Part shown: in pieces, positions 1 through 5,625 of the stretch | How positions within the stretch are numbered: the stretch's first letter is position 1 | How the letters are laid out: each line of letters begins with the position of its first letter | From: Porphyrobacter sp. UBA7686 | GTDB lineage: Bacteria; Pseudomonadota; Alphaproteobacteria; Sphingomonadales; Sphingomonadaceae | NCBI GenBank assembly: GCA_002482865.1 | Contig: DLGU01000174.1 | Coordinates: 8,523-14,147 of the forward strand | DNA: 5,625 bases | Direction: 5' to 3' | Notes under the pieces: model-generated | What the model saw: the letters and a program-made list of their open reading frames with translations, nothing else | What the model was told of the DNA's origin: nothing | Database searches by the model: none | Position numbers and translations under genes: made by a program

Positions 1-1982
1 TGGTGATCCTCGCCAATCCCGGCGATGAAATCGCGGTCGATCTTGACCTTGTGGATCGGGAAGGCGCGCAGATGGGTGAGTGACGAGAACCCGGTGCCGA
101 AATCGTCGAGGCAGATGGTGAAGCCGCATTCATCCAGCATCGCCAGTGACGCGCGCAGCTGCCCGCCCGCGTCGATCAGCATGGTCTCGGTCACTTCGAT
201 GGTGATGTTCTGGGGGCTGAGTGCGCTGTCGTCGATCACGTCGATCAGATGCTGCACGAAATCGCCGCGCCGCAAATCGGCTTCCGACAGGTTGAGCCCG
301 ATTCGTGTGTCAGGCCCGAACAGAGCGAGGATCGCGGTGCCATCGGCTACCACTGAATCGAGCATGACCCGGCTGACCCGGCGCGACAATTCGGGATCGA
401 GCAGGGCGGCAAACACGTCACTCGCAGCCAGCAGACGTCCATCCTCGTCGCGCAGCCGCAGCAGCGCTTCGACCGAGACGACTTCGCCGCTCTCCAGATC
501 GCAGATTGGTTGATAGGCCGCCATCGCCCGTCCGCTGTTGAGCGCCCCGCGCAGCTGCGCGATGGCGGTCTGGCGTTCGGACTGGCGCGCTTCAATGTGG
601 TGATCCCAGCACACAACCGCGCCGCGCCCGGCTTCCTTGCCGCGATACAGTGCAAGGTCTGCCCGGCGCATGATTTCCTCGCTGCTCGCCGAGGTGCTCA
701 TTTGCGCCACGCCGCAGGTCGCGCCGATCTTGAGCATGGTGCTGCCCAGAGGCGGCATCTCCTCGAATTCGGCCAGCAGGTCCTCAAGGAAGCGAGTCAC
801 TTCATCAAGCGTCATCGCGGGCGGGAACAGCATAGCGAATTCGTCGCCGCCCCAGCGCGCCAGAAACATGCCCGGCGCAATCCGCATCGTGAGCTGTTCG
901 GCGATGGTTTCCAGCACCCGGTCTCCGACCAGATGGCCCAGCGTGTCATTGACGTCCTTGAACCCGTCGAGATCGAGCAGGGCGATCGTTACCAGCTCGG
1001 CCTCGGCCGCCTGCATCGCCTTGGCAAGCCTGCGATCGAAGCTGGCGCGGTTGTAGAGACCCGTTAGCCGGTCACGTTCGGCCGCACGGTTCAGGGCAAC
1101 ATTGCGCAGGTGTTCTTCGGTGCAATCGAGGATGATCCCGGCAACACATTCGGGTTGCCCGTCGACATCCATTCGTTCGCCGACCACGCGGATGCGGCGC
1201 CGTTCGCCGTCGCGGCGGCGGATGGTGGTCTCAAAGCTGAACGGTTTGCCGTCTTCGATGGTGTCGTTGATCGCCTTGCTGACCATCGGGCGGTCTTCGG
1301 GCTGATAGAGCTGGACAACATCGGGGACGCTGACGGATCGGCCTGGCTCCAGTCCGGCGATATCGAACACCTGATCGGACCAGTGCAGCCGCCGGGTGGC
1401 GATATCGACCCGCCAGCTGCCGACATTGACCGCACGTTCGGCCTGACGAAAAACTTGGGTCGATTCCTGGAGCGCTACATTGGCAAGGCTCAACGCGCGG
1501 GTACGGGCATTGAGTGCGAGGCTTTGCTCCGCGAGCTCGGCTAGCATCGACAGCGATGCGATCTGCTCGGGCCGGAAGGCATCCGCTTCGGGCGAGATCA
1601 CACACAGAGCGCCCAGCAGTGCGCCTTCGTCTGATCGGATAGGCACGCCGAGATAGGAACGAATCAGTGGGCCGTCGGTGACCAGTTGGCTGCCCCTCAG
1701 GCGCTCTTCAGTCCGTGCGTCCGCGATCAGCAGCGGACCCTGGTTCAGCACACAGAAGGCGCAGAACGGATCTTCGATTGGGGTTTCGCGCAAGTCGGTG
1801 CCGGTGCGCCCCAGAAACCAGTGCCGTTCTTCCTCGATCACTGAGAGCATCGCAATCGGACAATTGAACATGGTGCTGGCGAGATGCGTGATATGTGAAA
1901 AGACATCGCGATCAGGAATCGCCTGAAGTCCGCGATCGCGGATCATAGTGAGACGGTGGTGATCTTTCACCCGCGGACCCAT
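1..1982 (-). CDS. GAF-PAS-GGDEF-EAL cyclic-di-GMP turnover protein (3' end cut by window edge)
   Basis: A soluble two-output signalling enzyme: GGDEF domains make c-di-GMP from GTP and EAL domains cleave it to pGpG. The frame is open from codon 1 to the left edge (660 codons seen), with an in-frame stop at 2082-2084 upstream. Domains by residue: GAF about 22-145 (PFCAFCVL, YLGVPI, LGALCVIS); PAS about 177-290 (VGSWRVD, QPEDR, RRRDGERR, ending ILDCTEE); GGDEF about 300-460 (DRLTGLYNR, DLDGFKDVNDTLGH with D337, N345 and D354, catalytic WGGDEF at 377-382, ADLALYRGKEAGRG); EAL from about 470 (VEALLRL with E505, N564 in NLSE, E596 in IEVTET, D626-D627 in DDFGTGFSSL, K647 in KVKID). Both active sites look competent. 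The RxxD inhibitory site is absent (A369, M372). The last EAL motifs are off the window. No membrane segment or signal peptide is seen. ATG 1982 is chosen because AAGGG lies 10 bases upstream; ATG 1946 and GTG 1970 lack a good ribosome site. The specific ligand and biological role cannot be read. Confidence 0.95.
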   Translation of the reverse strand, partial: MGPRVKDHHRLTMIRDRGLQAIPDRDVFSHITHLASTMFNCPIAMLSVIEEERHWFLGRTGTDLRETPIEDPFCAFCVLNQGPLLIADARTEERLRGSQLVTDGPLIRSYLGVPIRSDEGALLGALCVISPEADAFRPEQIASLSMLAELAEQSLALNARTRALSLANVALQESTQVFRQAERAVNVGSWRVDIATRRLHWSDQVFDIAGLEPGRSVSVPDVVQLYQPEDRPMVSKAINDTIEDGKPFSFETTIRRRDGERRRIRVVGERMDVDGQPECVAGIILDCTEEHLRNVALNRAAERDRLTGLYNRASFDRRLAKAMQAAEAELVTIALLDLDGFKDVNDTLGHLVGDRVLETIAEQLTMRIAPGMFLARWGGDEFAMLFPPAMTLDEVTRFLEDLLAEFEEMPPLGSTMLKIGATCGVAQMSTSASSEEIMRRADLALYRGKEAGRGAVVCWDHHIEARQSERQTAIAQLRGALNSGRAMAAYQPICDLESGEVVSVEALLRLRDEDGRLLAASDVFAALLDPELSRRVSRVMLDSVVADGTAILALFGPDTRIGLNLSEADLRRGDFVQHLIDVIDDSALSPQNITIEVTETMLIDAGGQLRASLAMLDECGFTICLDDFGTGFSSLTHLRAFPIHKVKIDRDFIAGIGEDH

Positions 1983-1992
1983 GCCCGCAAAG

Positions 1993-1997
1993 CCCTT
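1993..1997 (-). promoter_or_regulatory. Ribosome binding site of the GAF-PAS-GGDEF-EAL gene
   Basis: AAGGG on the minus strand, 10 bases before ATG 1982. It is the only Shine-Dalgarno-like stretch near the candidate starts and supports ATG 1982 over the in-frame ATG at 1946. The first 20 residues that this start adds precede the GAF domain and match no domain I know, so the start is likely but not proven. Confidence 0.5.
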
Positions 1998-2084
1998 AAT
2001 AAAGCGTCGATGAGGGGCTGGGTATCTGACGAAGGGTGTGCCGCGCGCCCAGCTTTCGGCAAACCGAGGGATGACGCTGCCTTA

Positions 2085-2115
2085 TTCGTCGTCCTAGCGG
2101 AAGCCGGGACTCACG
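2085..2115 (+). repeat. Degenerate REP-like intergenic palindrome
   Basis: The core at about 2091-2108 reads TCCTAGC, a short loop, GCCGGGA. This is an imperfect palindrome with one wobble pair and one mismatch in seven positions. The surrounding bases (gtcgtcc...aagccgggactca) resemble the GTCATCCCGGCGAAAGCCGGGA-type palindromes scattered between genes in many sphingomonads and relatives. That family match is from memory, not a search. The copy looks decayed. Such elements usually sit behind genes and may act as weak transcription or RNA-stability elements. Confidence 0.4.
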
Positions 2116-2194
2116 GCGGCAAGCACCGGTCCATGACGCCTCAGGCCGCCGCAGGACGCATCACGGCTGGCACAAAGACTTAGCGGCGACACAT

Positions 2195-2236
2195 ATTCAT
2201 GCACCGGAATTGCAGATTCATGCACCGGAATTGCAG
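2195..2236. repeat. Perfect 21-bp tandem direct repeat, two copies
   Basis: Copy 1 is 2195-2215 and copy 2 is 2216-2236. Each begins ATTCATGCACCGG and ends AATTGCAG, with no mismatch and no spacer. The bases on either side do not continue the identity, so the duplication is exactly two units. It lies 37 bases past the stop codon of the last tad gene. A recent slippage duplication or a pair of protein-binding sites are both possible; two copies alone cannot decide. Confidence 0.9.
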
Positions 2237-2246
2237 AAGGTCTGCA
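2232..2246 (-). terminator. Small hairpin after the tad operon, doubtful terminator
   Basis: On the minus strand TGCAGA-CCT-TCTGCA forms a perfect 6-bp stem with a 3-base loop, starting about 27 bases after the stop codon of the second TadE-like gene. Its far arm overlaps the end of the tandem repeat. No T tract follows, so an intrinsic terminator is not established. It could be a weak pause or mRNA end-protecting hairpin, or chance. Confidence 0.25.
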
Positions 2247-2273
2247 GCACCCTCCCGTTCAGAAAGTTTGGAG

Positions 2274-2948
2274 CTAGTCACACGAAGATGGTTCAACACT
2301 CTCCGCATTGCGCGGTGCGGAAAGATCCCGACTCGCTCTGGTATTGAATGCGGCGAATTCTGTAATCGGTGAGGTTCTCACACCCGTTATGGTGAAGAGG
2401 GGCTCGTAGGTGTAGTATATTTCGGTCACCATGACTGATGTGCCTGCAGGTGCCTGCAAGCGCTGATCTGGTGGCCCCATGCCTTCGAACGATGTGCCCC
2501 TTTCTCCCTCGCCTTCGACACCGTAAGCAGAGCTGAAATTGCCTTCGCCAAAACATCGTTGCCACGCAATCCATTGGCCTCCATCGGCATTTCTCTGAAG
2601 GCTTGAAACGATAATTCTTCCATTCCGTGCAAAATCCGGCAGGTTGCCTTGCAGTTGCGCGCCTACGAACACATCGTTGATTTCGGCCTCAGAGATTTGC
2701 TGGACGCTTAGGCCTGCGCTTCGTGTTCCCATTCTCGACGCGTTATCAGTGACCATAACCGCGACATCTCCGATCCTTTTTATTGCAAGGACGTAGTTCG
2801 CTAACTCCAATCCGAATGCCGTCATGATAAGCAAAATCGGAAGCGCAAACGCAAACTCCGTCAGCGCTACGCCTTGGACATCCCGAAGGATATTCCTGCT
2901 GGTTGGCTCCGTGCCTGAACGGCTATTGGTATAGAACATCACAGACAT
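2274..2948 (-). CDS. TadE-like pilus assembly pseudopilin, second copy
   Basis: A 224-residue membrane-anchored protein of the TadE/TadF type, expected in the inner membrane with its bulk in the periplasm, helping assemble a Flp-type pilus. A short basic cytoplasmic leader is followed by G26-VALTE31-F and a hydrophobic segment (about 27-48). A glycine followed by glutamate five residues later is the type IVb prepilin processing pattern, and TadE and TadF of the classic Tad system are processed by TadV. The periplasmic part has WQRCFGEG (C132), which I recall from sphingomonad TadE-family proteins, and a second cysteine near the end (C223), so one disulfide is possible. It is the last gene of the operon and ends at TAG. 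ATG 2948 overlaps the preceding gene by 10 bases; an equally plausible ATG at 2939 gives a TGATG junction and 221 residues. Neither has a clear ribosome site. It could equally be named TadF. Confidence 0.85.
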   Translation of the reverse strand: MSVMFYTNSRSGTEPTSRNILRDVQGVALTEFAFALPILLIMTAFGLELANYVLAIKRIGDVAVMVTDNASRMGTRSAGLSVQQISEAEINDVFVGAQLQGNLPDFARNGRIIVSSLQRNADGGQWIAWQRCFGEGNFSSAYGVEGEGERGTSFEGMGPPDQRLQAPAGTSVMVTEIYYTYEPLFTITGVRTSPITEFAAFNTRASRDLSAPRNAESVEPSSCD

Positions 2949-3544
2949 ACACGAGAATTAGGCTGAGACTGCTGATCGAACGGTTGGTTCTTCAATATCG
3001 TGCGGGCTTGTAGTTCAACGTCTCTATTCATACCAAAGAACTCAGCGACCGGGAAAAATCGAGTATACCGCAAGGTAGCCGTATAGATAACAACATCACG
3101 AGCTCCTCCTCCTCCGGCTCTGGCCCCGTCAAGATCGAACCGGCTATTGCCGTTTAAATCAAGGTAGCTCTCTCCAGTATCGCAGCGATCGTTATCATTG
3201 ACATCCACGAAAGGTTCGACACGCGTTTGTGCTAAACCGTAAGTATTGAACGACTCTCGTTCAAAGGTAACGGCACCATCTGGCACGATTAATCTGACTT
3301 GCTCAGCGACACGAGCATCCATATCGGCTCTTGTCTCATCAGTGGCAGTCTCAAGCGCCGATGCGCGCCCAACTGCATTCACCTCTCCGCTAAGTATAGA
3401 TCGTGCATATGCCATAAAGCCCATATCAAAAATGAACATTATGATGCCGATAAATATCGGAGCAACAACCGCAAATTCTACGATTGTAGCTCCCGACGTA
3501 TCGCGTCCAAGGTTTCGATTGATCAGGGGATCCCGAATAAACAT
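2939..3544 (-). CDS. tadE: TadE-like pilus assembly pseudopilin with twin calcium-type loops
   Basis: A 201-residue protein, middle gene of the operon. The N-terminus has the TadE signature GATIVEFAVVAP (G18, E23) and a hydrophobic helix at about 19-42, a plausible TadV-type processing site with glutamate at +5 and a membrane anchor. The periplasmic part holds two back-to-back Asp/Asn loops: D114-x-N-x-N-x-R-x-D122-x-x-E125 and D129-x-N-x-N-x-R-x-D137, resembling EF-hand or dockerin calcium loops, then a glycine run G144-G147 and DVVIYTATLRY. Cysteines are C121, inside the first loop, and C200 near the end. ATG 3544 overlaps the TGA of the upstream gene (TGATG), implying coupled translation; TTG 3547 would add one residue. 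Its role in pilus assembly follows from family membership and neighbours. Calcium binding is inferred from the motif only. Confidence 0.87.
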   Translation of the reverse strand: MFIRDPLINRNLGRDTSGATIVEFAVVAPIFIGIIMFIFDMGFMAYARSILSGEVNAVGRASALETATDETRADMDARVAEQVRLIVPDGAVTFERESFNTYGLAQTRVEPFVDVNDNDRCDTGESYLDLNGNSRFDLDGARAGGGGARDVVIYTATLRYTRFFPVAEFFGMNRDVELQARTILKNQPFDQQSQPNSRVCL

Positions 3545-5604
3545 CAATCAGTCAACCTAAGCTCGGCCATTTGGGTTGCGATTTGGGAAAAGGTCTCGGT
3601 CAATTCCGCCGCGTTTCGTGCTTCAAATGCTTTATCTGGTGAAGCACAATCGATCAGACCTTGATCGAGTTGGGTCCCAAAAGCGATAACCCAAAGCGTG
3701 ATGTTCTTATTGTCTTTCGCAATGGAGCAAAGCTCACTGAGGCGCTGTTCAGATACTGCGTCTTCCGCAGCTCTTGTCGGGAAGGAATCCATCGCCGTGC
3801 GACGTCTTGCCACAGCAGCAATTCCCCACGCTGAATAGGTGAACGGCCTTGTGTCCCTCTGCCCGTCTACCATGAAAATCATGTGTCTCTGCACGGCGCC
3901 GCCAGCATCTGCCACACGGTGTTCTGAACTGAACAGACCCTCACGTGAGATAAGACGAAGGCCCCACAGCATGCCGATCTCGTGATAGGTATATCCTTGG
4001 GGCCGAAGTGAGCCCATGTAAGACTGTAGCTGCGTCCTCGACATTTCATCAAGCTTGCGTGCGGGCGACGGACAAGCGCCTTCGTAAATACCAAAGTTGC
4101 CACCAAAGGGATTGAAGTAGTTGAGAGTCTGTGTCAGGCTCATCTGACGGGTGTAACTTGGATACGTTTGGCTAAAAACCCATCGACCATTGAAAAACGG
4201 ATTTCTTGAGACGCGGATTTCAGTTTCTCGATTTTCCGATGTCACATTCCGCGCGTAAACCAGCGCCGGCAGGTAAGGCTTCCATTGCGTGTCAGGATCC
4301 GAAGTGTCTGGTAGGAGGTCGATTTCCATATCGTAGCGCGGCGTTAGAAATGTTTCATTCGTTCGCCGCGTAGCCCGCTCCTCGATGCATCCACGATCGC
4401 CATCTGGCCATCTGATGGTCCGGTTCGTCTGATTATCGTTCACAGGTGCGGTGAAACTTCCACCGGAAACAGGTTCATCGCCGGAACCAGTCCCCTTCAG
4501 TGGCCGAAGATCGTACTGAACCGGTCGATAAATCCAGTGACGCACTGTTCTCGTGAAAGGGGAAGTCCCGGAACTGGTGTTTTCGCGGACCGTTTCTGTC
4601 TGCTGTTCTCGATAATCGACCCAATCACGGGGTGTGATCCAACAGTTGCCGCTCGCATCGCGCTGAACGGAGAATTGCGTGCCATTGACAGTTCGAATGC
4701 GCGTACGTGAGCGCGGCAGCGACGCCGGCGAAGGGTCCCAATTGCTCCATGCCGTCGCCGTGTCGCGCCAGTTCTCCGAGGGAATGCTTGTCGGGCAGCT
4801 CTCCGACGGCGCTCGATAGCGAGGGCGCGCATTGTTGGTGCCGCTAAGATAAGCTGACGTTGTTTGACTTACGGTACTGCTGGGCGGGCTTCCGGCATCT
4901 TGCCAAGTGTCAATGCCATCAGGCTCCCGCGAGTCATAGGTCCCAAAGTCCTGAACCCAATCCCTCTTGAGCAATGTGCCCACGTTTACGGTCTGGGAAT
5001 ACGGCACGAAGCCGTAACGGATACGCGCCCCTTCAGGCTTTGCGGCCTCCAACGTATCAAAGAATGATGTGACGGCATTCGTAAGCGCATCGATCCGTCT
5101 GATGCTGTCGCCCGGATTGGGGTCATTCATCGATAGGGTCGTATCCAGGACCATCATGACGTCAGTATTGGGCAAGTTTAGATCCGCCAAACACGTGACG
5201 GTCACTTCCTGTGTCTCAACGCCAAAGAAGTTCATCAGGGTCATCGGAACATCAGCAGCGGCCGTGCCTCGCACCGCGCCAGCGGCATTGGCCGAAAACG
5301 TCGCCGCCAGGTCACCAGTGGCATACCTTCCCTGGGGAAAGTTCGCGCTAAAGTAGTTCTCAGCGACCTGCCGCGATTCGCTTGTCCAGTTCAGGCCGCT
5401 CATTGAGCGCCGGGACGCCAAAGCGCCGGCATCGCAAGCCGATTGAAGCCGCGACTGCACGAGATACATGCGGCTGATGTCTACGCCTCCGCCGACCAGC
5501 GCGATGATGGGAACCATGGCAGCTGCGGTCATCGCGAGCGTGTTGCCCGCGTCGTGGCGAACGACGGACCGAAATAATGCCAATCCGAGCGATCTCCGAG
5601 CCAT
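3544..5604 (-). CDS. tadG: TadG-like pilus assembly protein with split vWA domain
   Basis: A 686-residue protein (from ATG 5604) anchored in the inner membrane with a large periplasmic region, first of the three tad genes seen. After a basic leader, residues about 18-65 match the TadG N-terminal domain: hydrophobic helix, GGGVDISRMY, then LQSACDAGALAS. The vWA domain starts at VMMVLDTTLSM with metal-site residues D154, T156 and S158; the usual DxSxS has Thr for its first Ser. It continues to YGFVPYSQTVN (about 198-207), is interrupted by about 320 residues rich in Arg, Thr, Ser, Trp and Tyr, and resumes at TYHEIGMLWGLRLIS (T539), FMVDG (D580) and LWVIAFGT. Seven cysteines lie in the periplasmic part (138, 270, 321, 406, 511, 626, 653). 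G20 is not followed by Glu at +5, so prepilin-type cleavage is not expected, unlike in the two downstream proteins. Pilus-assembly function comes from family and context; what it binds is unknown. Confidence 0.88.
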   Translation of the reverse strand: MARRSLGLALFRSVVRHDAGNTLAMTAAAMVPIIALVGGGVDISRMYLVQSRLQSACDAGALASRRSMSGLNWTSESRQVAENYFSANFPQGRYATGDLAATFSANAAGAVRGTAAADVPMTLMNFFGVETQEVTVTCLADLNLPNTDVMMVLDTTLSMNDPNPGDSIRRIDALTNAVTSFFDTLEAAKPEGARIRYGFVPYSQTVNVGTLLKRDWVQDFGTYDSREPDGIDTWQDAGSPPSSTVSQTTSAYLSGTNNARPRYRAPSESCPTSIPSENWRDTATAWSNWDPSPASLPRSRTRIRTVNGTQFSVQRDASGNCWITPRDWVDYREQQTETVRENTSSGTSPFTRTVRHWIYRPVQYDLRPLKGTGSGDEPVSGGSFTAPVNDNQTNRTIRWPDGDRGCIEERATRRTNETFLTPRYDMEIDLLPDTSDPDTQWKPYLPALVYARNVTSENRETEIRVSRNPFFNGRWVFSQTYPSYTRQMSLTQTLNYFNPFGGNFGIYEGACPSPARKLDEMSRTQLQSYMGSLRPQGYTYHEIGMLWGLRLISREGLFSSEHRVADAGGAVQRHMIFMVDGQRDTRPFTYSAWGIAAVARRRTAMDSFPTRAAEDAVSEQRLSELCSIAKDNKNITLWVIAFGTQLDQGLIDCASPDKAFEARNAAELTETFSQIATQMAELRLTD

Positions 5605-5615
5605 AATCAAGCGCG

Positions 5616-5621
5616 CCCCTT
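5616..5621 (-). promoter_or_regulatory. Ribosome binding site of the tadG-like gene
   Basis: AAGGGG on the minus strand lies 11 bases before ATG 5604 and 5 bases before an in-frame TTG at 5610. Spacing favours TTG slightly and codon preference favours ATG; the two starts differ by only two residues (Met-Ile). The operon promoter is beyond the right edge, or upstream genes are co-transcribed. Confidence 0.5.
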
Positions 5622-5625
5622 GTAG

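Larger units (their letters stand above)
1983..2273. other. Intergenic region between the tad operon and the c-di-GMP gene
   Basis: A 291-base stretch without a convincing gene. A plus-strand open frame (1956-2183) crosses it but overlaps the start of the c-di-GMP gene, lacks a ribosome site, and its translation resembles the peptide that REP-like palindromes give by chance. Reading from the tad side, the region contains a small hairpin, a perfect 21-bp tandem duplication, then a degenerate REP-like palindrome. I could not find a convincing -35/-10 pair for the downstream gene. The best candidate (TTGCCG, 17 bases, CGCTAG on the minus strand) is too weak to call and lies within the REP-like part. 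Confidence 0.7.

Noticed and set aside
25..513. Plus-strand open frame opposite the EAL domain
   Set aside because: The minus frame carries conserved EAL motifs (EAL, NLS, DDFGTG, KID); the plus product is Ser/Arg-rich and matches nothing.
510..1067. Long plus-strand open frame of 185 codons opposite the GGDEF region
   Set aside because: The minus strand here encodes a continuous, motif-rich GGDEF domain; in high-GC DNA such antisense frames are common shadows.
2090..2125. Minus-strand TTGCCG-17 bases-CGCTAG as a promoter
   Set aside because: Poor match at both hexamers, and it overlaps the REP-like palindrome, so chance is likely.
2120..2170. Possible GC-rich hairpin (tgacgcc...ggacgcatca)
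   Set aside because: The arms pair only with bulges and no T tract follows, so it is too weak to call a terminator.
1956..2183. Plus-strand open frame of 75 codons across the gap
   Set aside because: It overlaps the start of the c-di-GMP gene, has no ribosome site, and its peptide looks like the by-product of a REP-like palindrome.
2441..2460. 10-bp near-repeat TGCCTGCAGG/TGCCTGCAAG
   Set aside because: It lies inside the second TadE gene, encodes LQAPAG, and is explained by the coding sequence.

Overview
The window looks like a chromosomal segment of an alphaproteobacterium, probably Sphingomonadales (an Erythrobacteraceae-like genome). This is inferred from the high-GC GGDEF/EAL gene, the tadG-tadE-tadE gene order and the wording of the pilus proteins (a WQRC motif in the second TadE-like protein, aspartate/asparagine-rich loops in the first). 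All four protein genes are on the minus strand, so transcription runs from the right edge to the left edge.

Right and centre (5604 to 2274): a three-gene operon for the envelope part of a Tad (tight adherence, Flp/type IVb) pilus machine. It encodes a large TadG-like protein with an N-terminal membrane anchor and a von Willebrand factor A (vWA) domain split by a long insertion, followed by two small TadE-type pseudopilin-like proteins. Both internal junctions contain TGATG, so translation is probably coupled. No flp pilin, TadA ATPase, TadB/C, secretin (RcpA/CpaC) or TadV peptidase gene is in the window. The set is therefore either the end of a larger cluster or a detached tadGE island.

Gap (2273 to 1983, 291 bases): no convincing gene. 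It holds a perfect 21-bp tandem duplication, a small hairpin overlapping it, and a degenerate REP-like palindrome.

Left (1982 to the left edge): the first 660 codons of a cytoplasmic GAF-PAS-GGDEF-EAL protein for cyclic-di-GMP turnover. The active-site motifs of both output domains are intact as far as visible. The end of the EAL domain lies outside the window.

A c-di-GMP enzyme beside Tad pilus genes fits control of surface attachment, but that link is inferred only from adjacency and shared strand. I see no CRISPR array, tRNA, rRNA, transposase or clearly undescribed system. The more unusual details are the split vWA domain with a non-canonical metal-site motif, the twin calcium-type loops in the first TadE, the tandem repeat behind the operon and the base-composition change between the two blocks.
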